Source: Neodontobutis hainanensis (lineage: Eukaryota > Chordata > Actinopteri > Gobiiformes > Odontobutidae). Taken from it: a DNA stretch of 64,000 nucleotides. The stretch is taken from assembly GCA_024349245.1 (NCBI GenBank), contig JALDNG010000464.1, positions 155,866-219,865 of the forward strand, read 5' to 3'. Under the pieces are notes generated by a model. That model made no database searches, was not told where the DNA came from, and worked only from the letters and a program-made list of their open reading frames with translations. The stretch's first letter is position 1. Each line of letters starts with the position of its first letter. Position numbers and translations under genes: made by a program. This document shows, piece by piece, positions 12,901 to 24,700 of the stretch.

Positions 12901-15704
12901 TTATTGCTTTAAAATGCTTTTCAGCTCGAGAGAAGGCCATTTTGACCTTTTCACACGAAACACCTAAAACCTTGCCCAAAGGGCCAAGACACAAGCATTT
13001 CCACTGGGAACACATGGCAGTGCCATTTAGAGCTCCAAAAGACCACGTTTTGGCCAAATGCTGCTGCTACATGGCTCTGCTCAGAGACAGGCACAATACA
13101 CTGGAATGTGGTTTCTAAGCTTGAGTATTGCAAACTAACTAAAAGTCCAATTGCATTCAAACCAGCTGTGCCTTGTAGGGCCAGGGCCAAGCTACAAGAG
13201 GCACTTGGAATTTCCCCTCCATCACCTTCGGTTCAAAAGTAATGCCAGTTTTGTTTTTATTGCTTTAAAATGCTTTTCAGCTCGAGAGAAGGTAATTTTT
13301 GACCTTTTCACACGAAACACCTAAAACCTTGCCCAAAGGGCCCAGACACAAGCATTTCCACTGGGAACACATGACAGTGCCATTTAGAGCTTCAAAAGAC
13401 CAGGTTTTGGCCAAATGCAGCTGCTACATGGCTCTGCTCAGACACAGGCACAATACACTGGAATATGGGTTCTAAGCTTGAGTATTGCAAACTAACTAAA
13501 AGTCTATTTGCATTCAAACCAGCTGTGCCTTGTAGGGCCAGGGCCAAGCTACAAGAATCACTTGGAATTTCCTCCATCACCTTCGGTTCAAAAGTAATGC
13601 CAGTTTTGTTTTTATTGCTTTAAAATGCTTTTCAGCTCGAGAGAAGGCCATTTTGACCTTTTCACACGAAACACCTAAAACCTTGCCCAAAGGGCCCAGA
13701 CACAAGCATTTCCAGTGGGAACACATGACAGTGCCATTTAGAGCTTCAAAAGACCAGGTTTTGGCCAAATGCAGCTGCTACATGGCTCTGCTCAGACACA
13801 GGCACAATACACTGGAATGTGGGTTCTAAGCTTGAGTATTGCAAACTAACTAAAAGTCCAATTGCATTCAAACCAGCTGTGCCATGTAGGGCCAGGGCCA
13901 AGCTACAAGAGGCACTTGGAATTTCCCCTCCATCACCTTCGGTTCAAAAGTAATGCCAGTTTTGTTTTTATTGCTTTAAAATGCTTTTCAGCTCGAGAGA
14001 AGGCCATTTTTGACCTTTTCACACGAAACACCTAAAACCTTGCCCAAAGGGCCCAGACACAAGCATTTCCAGTGGGAACACATGACAGTGCCATTTAGAG
14101 CTTCAAAAGACCAGGTTTTGGCCAAATGCAGCTGCTACATGGCTCTGCTCAGACACAGGCACAATACACTGGAATGTGGGTTCTAAGCTTGAGTATTGCA
14201 AACTAACTAAAAGTCCAATTGCATTCAAACCAGCTGTGCCATGTAGGGCCAGGGCCAAGCTACAAGAGGCACTTGAATTTCCTCCATCACCTTCGGTTCA
14301 AAAGTAATGCCAGTTTTGTTTTTATTGCTTTAAAATGCTTTTCAGCTCGAGAGAAGGCCATTTTTGACCTTTTCACACGAAACACATAAAACCTTGCCCA
14401 AAAGGGCCCAGACACAAGCATTTCCACTGGGAACACATGGCAGTGCCATTTAGAGCTCCAAAAGACCACGTTTTGGCCAAATGCAGCTGCTACATGGCTC
14501 TGCTCAGACACAGGCACAATACACTGGAATGTGGGTTCTAAGCTTGAGTATTGCAAACTAACTAAAAGTCCAATTGCATTCAAACCAGCTGTGCCTTGTA
14601 GGGCCAGGGCCAAGCTACAAGAGGCACTTGGAATTTCCATCACCTTCGGTTCAAAAGTAATGCCAGTTTTGTTTTTATTGCTTTAAAATGCTTTTCAGCT
14701 CGAGAGAAGGCCATTTTTGACCTTTTCACACGAAACACATAAAACCTTGCCCAAAGGGCCCAGACACAAGCATTTCCACTGGGAACACATGACAGTGCCA
14801 TTTAGAGCTCCAAAAGACCACGTTTTGGCCAAATGCAGCTGCTACATGGCTCTGCTCAGACACAGGCACAATACACTGGAATGTGGGTTCTAAGCTTGAG
14901 TATTGAAAACTAACTAAAAGTCCAATTGCATTCAAACCAGCTGTGCCATGTAGGGCCAGGGCCAAGCTACAAGAGGCACTTGGAATTTCCTCCATCACCT
15001 TCGGTTCAAAAGTAATGCCAGTTTTGTTTTTATTGCTTTAAAATGCTTTTCAGCTTGAGAGAAGGCCATTTTTGACCTTTTCACACGAAACACCTAAAAC
15101 CTTGCCCAAAGGGCCCAGACACAAGCATTTCCACTGGGAACACATGACAGTGCCATTTAGAGCTCCAAAAGAGCACGTTTTGGCCAAATGCAGCTGCTAC
15201 ATGGCTCTGCTCAGACACAGGCACAATACACTGGAATGTGGGTTCTAAGCTTGAGTATTGCAAACTAACTAAAAGTCCAATTGCATTCAAACCAGCTGTG
15301 CCTTGTAGGGCCAGAGCCAAGCTACAAGAGGCACTTGGAATTTCCCCTCCATCACCTTCGGTTCAAAAGTAATGCCAGTTTTGTTTTTATTGCTTTAAAA
15401 TGCTTTTCAGCTCGAGAGAAGGCCATTTTTGACCTTTTCACACGAAACACCTAAAACCTTGCCCAAAGGGCCCAGACACAAGCATTTCCACTGGGAACAC
15501 ATGGCAGTGCCATTTAGAGCTCCAAAAGACCACGTTTTGAATCAAATGCAGCTGCTACATGGCTCTGCTCAGACACAGGCACAATACACTGGAATGTGGG
15601 TTCTAAGCTTGAGTATTGCAAACTAACTAAAAGTCCAATTGCATTCAAACCAGCTGTGCCTTGTAGGGCCAGGGCCAAGCTACAAGAGGCACTTGGAATT
15701 TCCC
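10000..15704. repeat. Large satellite duplication, copy 1 (16 units)
   Basis: This block is repeated at 16062-21783, offset 6,062 bp at its start and 6,079 bp at its end. Shared rare landmarks occur in the same order: catttgagctcc (10522 and 16585), cactgttaac (11211 and 17274), ccatttttt with gggctcc (11969 and 18034), agtaattcc with ttgctttt (12523 and 18590), and aaggtaatttt (13290 and 19356). Most differences are in C- or T-run length, for example tttcctcc here against tttcccctcc in the other copy. This copy has one additional unit: 13572-13927 and 13928-14281 are near-identical, where copy 2 has only one. Confidence 0.92.
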
Positions 15705-16061
15705 CTCCATCACCTTCGGTTCAAAAGTAATGCCAGTTTTGTTTTTATTGCTTTTAAACTCTTTTCAGCTCGAGAGAAGGCCAGTTTTGACCTTTTCACA
15801 CGATACACCTAAAACCTTGCCCAAAGGGCCCAGACACAAGCATTTCCACTGGGAACACATGACAGTGTCATTTAGAGCTCCAAAAGACCACGTTTTGGCC
15901 AAATGCAGCTGCTACATGGCTCTGCTCAGACACAGGCACAATACACTGGAATGTGGGTTCTAAGCTTGAGTATTGCAAACTAACTAAAAGTCCAATTGCA
16001 TACAAACCAGCTGTGCCTTGTAGGGCCAGGGCCAAGCTACAAGAGGCACTTGGAATTTCCC

Positions 16062-19000
16062 CTCCATCACCTTCGGTTCAAAAGTAATGCCAGTTTTGTT
16101 TTTATTGCTTTAAAATGCTTTTCAGCTCGAGAGAAGGCCATTTTTGACCTTTTCACACGAAACACCTAAAACCTTGCCCAAACAGCCCAGACACAAGCAT
16201 TTCCACTGGGAACACATGACAGTGCCATTTAGAGCTCCAAAAGACCATGTTTTGGCCAAATGCAGCTGCTACATGGCTCTGCTCAGACACAGGCACAATA
16301 CACTGGAATGTGGGTTCTATGCTTTAGTATTACAAATTCACTAAAAGTCCAATTGCATTCAAACCAGCTGTGCCTTTTAGGGCCAGGGCCAAGCTACAAG
16401 AGGCACTTGGAATTTCCCCTCCATGACCTTTGGTTCAAAAGTAATGCCAGTTTTGTTTTTATTGCTTTAAAATGCTTTTCAGCTCGAGAGAAGGCCATTT
16501 TTTAACCTTTTCACACGAAACACCTAAAACCTTGCCCAAACAGCCCAGACACGAGCATTTCCACTGGGAACACATGGCAGTGCCATTTGAGCTCCAAAAG
16601 ACCAGGTTTTGGCCAAATGCAGCTGCTACATGGCTCTGCTCAGACACAGGCACAATACACTGGAATGTGGGTACTAAGCTTGAGTATTGCAAACTAACTA
16701 AAAGTCCAATTGCATTCAAACCAGCTGTGCCTTGTAGGGCCAGGGCCAAGCTACAAGAGGCACTTGGAATTTCCCCTCCATCACCTTCGGTTCAAAAGTA
16801 ATGCCAGTTTTGTTTTTATTGCTTTAAAATGCTTTTCAGCTCGAGAGAAGGCCATTTTTGACCTTTTCACACGAAACACCTAAAACCTTGCCCAAACAGC
16901 TCAGACACAAGCATTTCCACTGGGAACACATGACAGTGCCATTTAGAGCTCCAAAAGACCATGTTTTGGCCAAATGCAGCTGCTACATGGCTCTGCTCAG
17001 ACGCAGGCACAATACACTGGAATGTGGGTTCTAAGCTTGAGTATTGCAAACTAACTAAAAGTCCAATTGCATTCAAACCAGCTGTGACTTGTAGGGCTAG
17101 GGCCAAGCTACAAGAGGCACTTGGAATTTCCTCCATCACCTTCGATTCAAAAGTAATGCCAGTTTTGTTTTTATTGCTTTAAAATGCTTTTCAGCTCGAG
17201 AGAAGGCCATTTTTGACCTTTTCACACGAAACACCTAAAACCTTGCCCAAAGGGCCCAGACACAAGCATTTCCACTGTTAACACATGGCAGTGCCATTTA
17301 GAGCTCCAAAAGTCCACGTTTTGGCCAAATGCAGCTGCTACATGGCTCTGCTCAGACACAGGCACAATACACTGGAAAGTGGGTTCTAAGCTTGAGTATT
17401 GCAAACTAACTAAAAGTCCAATTGCATTCAAACCAGCTGTGCCTTGTAGGGCTAGGGCCAAGCTAAAAGAGGCACTTGGAATTTCCCCTCCATCACCTTC
17501 GGTTCAAAAGTAATGCCAGTTTTGTTTTTATTGCTTTAAAATGCTTTTCAGCTCGAGAGAAGGCCAGTTTCGAGCTTTTTTTTACACGAAACACCTAAAA
17601 CCTTGCCCAAAGGGCCCAGACACAAGCATTTCCACTGGGAACACATGACAGTGCCATTTAGAGCTCCAAAAGACCATGTTTTGGGCAAATGCAGCTGCTA
17701 CATGGCTCTGCTCAGACACAGGCACAATACAGTGGAATGTGGGTTCTAAGCTTGAGAATTGCAAACTAACTAAAAGTCCAATTGGATTCAAACCAGCTGT
17801 GCCTTGTAGGGCCAGGGCCAAGCTACAAGAGGCACTTGGAATTTCCCCTCCATCACCTTCGGTTCAAAAGTAATGCCAGTTTTGTTTTTATTGCTTTAAA
17901 ATGCTTTTCAGCTCGAGAGAAGGCCAGTTTTGAACTTTTTTTTTACACAAAACACCTAAAACCTTTCCCAAATGGCCCAGACACAAGCATTTCCACAGGG
18001 AACACATGACAGTGCCATTTAGGGCTCCAAAAGACCATTTTTTGGCCAAATGCAGCTGCTACATGGCTCTGCTCAGACACAGGCACAATACACTGGAATG
18101 TGGGTTCTAAGCTTGAGAATTGCAAACTAACTAAAAGTCCAATTGGATTCAAACCAGCTGTGCCTTGTAGGGTTAGGGCCAAGCTACAAGAGGCACTTAG
18201 AATTTCCCCTCCATCACCTTCGGTTCAAAAGTAATGCCAGTTTTGTTTTTATTGCTTTAAAATGCTTTTCAGCTCGAGAGAAGGCCATTTTTGACCTTTT
18301 CACACGAAACACCTAAAACCTTGCCCAAAGGGCCAAGACACAAGCATTTCCACTGGGAACACATGGCAGTGCCATTTAGAGCTCCAAAAGACCACGTTTT
18401 GGCCAAATGCTGCTGCTACATGGCTCTGCTCAGAGACAGGCACAATACACTGGAATGTGGGTTCTAAGCTTGAGTATTGCAAACTAACTAAAAGTCCAAT
18501 TGCATTCAAACCAGCTGTGCCTTGTAGGGCCAAGGCCAAGCTACAAGAGGCACTAGGAATATCCCCTCCATCACCTTCGGTTCAAAAGTAATTCCAGTTT
18601 TGCTTTTATTGCTTTAAAATGCTTTTCAGCTCGAGAGAAGGCCAGTTTTGAACTTTTTTTTACATGAAACACCTAAAACCTTGCCCAAACGGCCCAGACA
18701 CAAGCATTTCCACTGGGAACACATGACAGTGCCATTTAGAGCTCCAAAAGGCCATGTTTTGGCCAAATGCAGCTGCTACATGGCTCTGCTCAGACACAGG
18801 CACAATACACTGGAATGTGGGTTCTAAGCTTGAGTATTGCAAACTAACCAAAAGTCCAATTGCATTCAAACCAGCTGTGCCTTGTAGGGCCAGGGCCAAG
18901 CTACAAGAGGCACTTGGAATTTCCCCTCCATCACCTTCGGTTCAAAAGTAATGCCAGTTTTGTTTTTATTGCTTTAAAATGCTTTTCAGCTCGAGAGAAG

Positions 19001-21783
19001 GCCATTTTTGACCTTTTCACACGAAACACCTAAAACCTTGCCCAAAGGGCCAAGACACAAGCATTTCCACTGGGAACACATGGCAGTGCCATTTAGAGCT
19101 CCAAAAGACCACGTTTTGGCCAAATGCTGCTGCTACATGGCTCTGCTCAGAGACAGGCACAATACACTGGAATGTGGTTTCTAAGCTTGAGTATTGCAAA
19201 CTAACTAAAAGTCCAATTGCATTCAAACCAGCTGTGCCTTGTAGGGCCAGGGCCAAGCTACAAGAGGCACTTGGAATTTCCCCTCCATCACCTTCGGTTC
19301 AAAAGTAATGCCAGTTTTGTTTTTATTGCTTTAAAATGCTTTTCAGCTCGAGAGAAGGTAATTTTTGACCTTTTCACACGAAACACCTAAAACCTTGCCC
19401 AAAGGGCCCAGACACAAGCATTTCCACTGGGAACACATGACAGTGCCATTTAGAGCTCCAAAAGACCAGGTTTTGGCCAAATGCAGCTGCTACATGGCTC
19501 TGCTCAGACACAGGCACAATACACTGGAATATGGGTTCTAAGCTTGAGTATTGCAAACTAACTAAAAGTCTATTTGCATTCAAACCAGCTGTGCCTTGTA
19601 GGGCCAGGGCCAAGCTACAAGAATCACTTGGAATTTCCCCTCCATCACCTTCGGTTCAAAAGTAATGCCAGTTTTGTTTTTATTGCTTTAAAATGCTTTT
19701 CAGCTCGAGAGAAGGCCATTTTTGACCTTTTCACACGAAACACCTAAAACCTTGCCCAAAGGGCCCAGACACAAGCATTTCCAGTGGGAACACATGACAG
19801 TGCCATTTAGAGCTTCAAAAGACCAGGTTTTGGCCAAATGCAGCTGCTACATGGCTCTGCTCAGACACAGGCACAATACACTGGAATGTGGGTTCTAAGC
19901 TTGAGTATTGCAAACTAACTAAAAGTCCAATTGCATTCAAACCAGCTGTGCCTTGTAGGGCCAGGGCCAAGCTACAAGAGGCACTTGGAATTTCCCCTCC
20001 ATCACCTTCGGTTCAAAAGTAATGCCAGTTTTGTTTTTATTGCTTTAAAATGCTTTTCAGCTCGAGAGAAGGCCATTTTTGACCTTTTCACACGAAACAC
20101 ATAAAACCTTGCCCAAAAGGGCCCAGACACAAGCATTTCCACTGGGAACACATGGCAGTGCCATTTAGAGCTCCAAAAGACCACGTTTTGGCCAAATGCA
20201 GCTGCTACATGGCTCTGCTCAGACACAGGCACAATACACTGGAATGTGGGTTCTAAGCTTGAGTATTGCAAACTAACTAAAAGTCCAATTGCATTCAAAC
20301 CAGCTGTGCCTTGTAGGGCTAGGGCCAAGCTACAAGAGGCACTTGGAATTCCCCCTCCATCACCTTCGGTTCAAAAGTAATGCCAGTTTTGTTTTTATTG
20401 CTTTAAAATGCTTTTCAGCTCGAGAGAAGGCCATTTTTGACCTTTTCACACGAAACACATAAAACCTTGCCCAAAGGGCCCAGACACAAGCATTTCCACT
20501 GGGAACACATGACAGTGCCATTTAGAGCTCCAAAAGACCACGTTTTGGCCAAATGCAGCTGCTACATGGCTCTGCTCAGACACAGGCACAATACACTGGA
20601 ATGTGGGTTCTAAGCTTGAGTATTGAAAACTAACTAAAAGTCCAATTGCATTCAAACCAGCTGTGCCATGTAGGGCCAGGGCCAAGCTACAAGAGGCACT
20701 TGGAATTTCCCCTCCATCACCTTCGGTTCAAAAGTAATGCCAGTTTTGTTTTTATTGCTTTAAAATGCTTTTCAGCTCGAGAGAAGGCCATTTTTGACCT
20801 TTTCACACGAAACACATAAAACCTTGCCCAAAGGGCCCAGACACAAGCATTTCCACTGGGAACACATGACAGTGCCATTTAGAGCTCCAAAAGACAACGT
20901 TTTGGTCAAATGCAGCTGCTACATGGCTCTGCTCAGACACAGGCACAATACACTGGAATGTGGATTCTAAGCTTGAGTATTGAAAACTAACTTAAAGTCC
21001 AATTGCATTCAAACCAGCTGCGCCTTGTAGGGCCAGGGCCAAGCTACAAGAGGCACTTGGAATTTCCCCTCCATCACCTTCGGTTCAAAAGTAATGCCAG
21101 TTTTGTTTTTATTGCTTTAAAATGCTTTTCAGCTCGAGAGAAGGCCATTTTTGACCTTTTCACACGAAACACCTAAAACCTTGCCCAAAGGGCCCAGACA
21201 CAAGCATTTCCACTGGGAACACATGACAGTGCCATTTAGAGCTCCAAAAGAGCACGTTTTGGCCAAATGCAGCTGCTACATGGCTCTGCTCAGACACAGG
21301 CACAATACACTGGAATGTGGGTTCTAAGCTTGAGTATTGCAAACTAACTAAAAGTCCAATTGCATTCAAACCAGCTGTGCCTTGTAGGGCCAGAGCCAAG
21401 CTACAAGAGGCACTTGGAATTTCCCCTCCATCACCTTCGGTTCAAAAGTAATGCCAGTTTTGTTTTTATTGCTTTAAAATGCTTTTCAGCTCGAGAGAAG
21501 GCCATTTTTGACCTTTTCACACGAAACACCTAAAACCTTGCCCAAAGGGCCCAGACACAAGCATTTCCACTGGGAACACATGGCAGTGCCATTTAGAGCT
21601 CCAAAAGACCACGTTTTGAATCAAATGCAGCTGCTACATGGCTCTGCTCAGACACAGGCACAATACACTGGAATGTGGGTTCTAAGCTTGAGTATTGCAA
21701 ACTAACTAAAAGTCCAATTGCATTCAAACCAGCTGTGCCTTGTAGGGCCAGGGCCAAGCTACAAGAGGCACTTGGAATTTCCC
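16062..21783. repeat. Large satellite duplication, copy 2 (16 units)
   Basis: Copy 2 of the block at 10000-15704, separated from it by one unrelated unit (15705-16061) marked by cttttaaactc, cgatacacc and gtgtcattt. It lacks one of the two tandem units at 13572-14281 of copy 1 but contains a unit absent there, 20712-21068, which carries gacaacgttttggtc and aacttaaagtcc. The two copies therefore have the same number of units by compensating gain and loss. Substitutions between copies are few; most differences are one- or two-base changes in homopolymers. Confidence 0.92.
21069..21425. repeat. Representative 357-bp satellite monomer
   Basis: This unit is close to the majority sequence and is given as a reference. 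Landmarks: start ctccatcacc; T-rich stretch with gttttgtttttattg near 21100; XhoI at 21133-21138; SacI at 21239-21244; palindrome TTTGGCCAAA at 21258-21267; E-box-like GCAGCTGC just after it; HindIII at 21326-21331; a second CAGCTG near 21376. The length is a multiple of three (119 codons), so an antisense frame stays in register from unit to unit. Typical units carry four CpG sites: in ttcgg, ctcgag, cacgaaac and cacgttttgg. The variant at 21250 (gagcacg) defines one of the common monomer classes. Confidence 0.95.
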
Positions 21784-24700
21784 CTCTATCACCTTCGGTT
21801 CAAAAGTAATGCCAGTTTTGTTTTTATTGCTTTAAAATGCTTTTCAGCTCGAGAGAAGGCCATTTTTGACCTTTTCACACGAAACACCTAAAACCTTGCC
21901 CAAAGGGCCCAGACACAAGCATTTCCACTGGGAACACATGGCAGTGCCATTTAGAGCTCCAAAAGACCACGTTTTGGCCAAATGCAGCTGCTACATGGCT
22001 CTGCTCAGACACAGGCACAATACACTGGAATGTGGGTTCTAAGCTTGAGTATTGCAAACTAACTAAAAGTCCAATTGCATTCAAACCAGCTGTGCCTTGT
22101 AGGGCTAGGGCCAAGCTACAAGAGGCACTTGGAATTCCCCCTCCATCACTCTCGGTTCAAAAGTAATGCCAGTTTTGTTTTTATTGCTTTAAAATGCTTT
22201 TCAGCTCGAGAAGGCCATTTTTCACCTTTTCACACGAAACACCTAAAACCTTGCCCAAAGGGCCCAGACACAAGCAATTCCACTGGGAACACATGACAGT
22301 GCCATTTAGAGCTCCAAAGACAACGTTTTGGTCAAATGCAGCTGCTACATGGCTCTGCTCAGACACAGGCACAATACACTGGAATGTGGGTTCTAAGCTT
22401 GAGTATTGAAAACTAACTAAAAGTCCAATTGCATTCAAACTAGCTGTGCCTTGTAGGGCCAGGGCCAAGCTACAAGAGGCACTTGGAATTTCCCCTCCAT
22501 CACCTTCGGTTCAAAAGTAATGCCAGTTTTGTTTTTATTGCTTTAAAATGCTTTTCAGCTCAAGGGAAGGCCATTTTGACCTTTTCACACAAAACACCTA
22601 AAACCTTGCCCAAAGGGCCCAGACACAAGCATTTCCACTGGGAACACATGACAGTGCCATTTAGAGCTCCAAAAGAGCACGTTTTGGCCAAATGCAGCTG
22701 CTACATGGCTCTGCTCAGACACAGGCACAATACACTGGAATGTGGGTTCTAAGCTTGAGTATTGCAAACTAACTAAAAGTCCAATTGCATTCAAACCAGC
22801 TGTGCCTTGTAGGGCCAGGGCCAAGCTACAAGAGGCACTTGGAATTTCCCCTCCATCACCTTTGGTTCAAAAGTAATGCCAGTTTTGTTTTTATTGCTTT
22901 AAAATGCTTTTCAGCTCGAGAGAAGGCCATTTTTGACCTTTTCACACGAAACACCTAAAACCTTGCCCAAAGGGCCCAGACACAAGCATTTCCACTGGGA
23001 ACACATGACAGTGCCATTTAGAGCTCCAAAGAGCACGTTTTGGCCAAATGCAGCTGCTACATGGCTCTGCTCAGACACAGGCACAATACACTGGAATGTG
23101 GGTTCTAAGCTTGAGTATTGCAAACTAACTAAAAGTCCAATTGCATTCAAACCAGCTGTGCCTTGTAGGGCCAGGGCCAAGCTACAAGAGGCACTTGGAA
23201 TTTCCCCTCCATCACCTTCGGTTCAAAAGTAATGCCAGTTTTGTTTTTATTGCTTTAAAATGCTTTTCAGCTCGAGAGAAGGCCATTTTGACCTTTTCAC
23301 ACGAAACACCTAAAACCTTGCCCAAAGGGCCCAGACACAAGCATTTCCACTGGGAACACATGACAGTGCCATTTAGAGCTCCAAAAGAGCACGTTTTGGC
23401 CAAATGCAGCTGCTACATGGCTCTGCTCAGACACAGGCACAATACACTGGAATGTGGGTTCTAAGCTTGAGTATTGCAAACTAACTAAAAGTCCAATTGC
23501 ATTCAAACCAGCTGTGCCTTGTAGGGCCAGGGCCAAGCTACAAGAGAAACTTGGAATTTCCCCTCCATCACCTTCGGTTCAAAAGTAATGCCAGTTTTGT
23601 TTTTATTGCTTTAAAATGCTTTTCAGCTCGAGAGAAGGCCATTTTTTACCTTTTCACACGAAACACCTAAAACCTTGCCCAAAGGGCCCAGACACAAGCA
23701 TTTCCACTGGGAACACATGACAGTGCCATTTAGAGCTCAAAGACACGTTTTGGCCAAATGCAGCTGCTACATGGCTCTGCTCAGACACAGGCACAATACA
23801 CTGGAATGTGGGTTCTAAGCTTGAGTATTGCAAACTAACTAAAAGTCCAATTGCATTCAAACCAGCTGTGCCTTGTAGGGCCAGGGCCAAGCTACAAGAG
23901 GCACTTGGAATTTCCCCTCCATCACCTTCGGTTCAAAAGTAATGCCAGTTTTGTTTTTATTGCTTTAAAATGCTTTTCAGCTCGAGAGAAGGCCATTTTT
24001 GACCTTTTCACACGAAATACCTAAAACCTTGCCCAAAGGGCCCAGACACAAGCATTTCCACTGGGAACACATGGCAGTGCCATTTAGAGCTCCAAAAGAC
24101 CACGTTTTGAATCAAATGCAGCTGCTACATGGCTCTGCTCAGACACAGGCACAATACACTGGAATGTGGGTTCTAAGCTTGAGTATTGCAAACTAACTAA
24201 AAGTCCAATTGCATTCAAACCAGCTGTGCCTTGTAGGGCTAGGGCCAAGCTACAAGAGGCACTTGGAATTCCCCCTCCATCACTCTCGGTTCAAAAGTAA
24301 TGCCAGTTTTGTTTTTATTGCTTTAAAATGCTTTTCAGCTCGAGAGGCCATTTTTCACCTTTTCACACGAAACACCTAAAACCTTGCCCAAAGGGCCCAG
24401 ACACAAGCAATTCCACTGGGAACACATGACAGTGCCATTTAGAGCTCCAAAAGACAACGTTTTGGTCAAATGCAGCTGCTACATGGCTCTGCTCAGACAC
24501 AGGCACAATACACTGGAATGTGGGTTCTAAGCTTGAGTATTGAAAACTAACTAAAAGTCCAATTGCATTCAAACTAGCTGTGCCTTGTAGGGCCAGGGCC
24601 AAGCTACAAGAGGCACTTGGAATTTCCTCCATCACCTTCGGTTCAAAAGTAATGCCAGTTTTGTTTTTATTGCTTTAAAATGCTTTTCAGCTCAAGAGAA

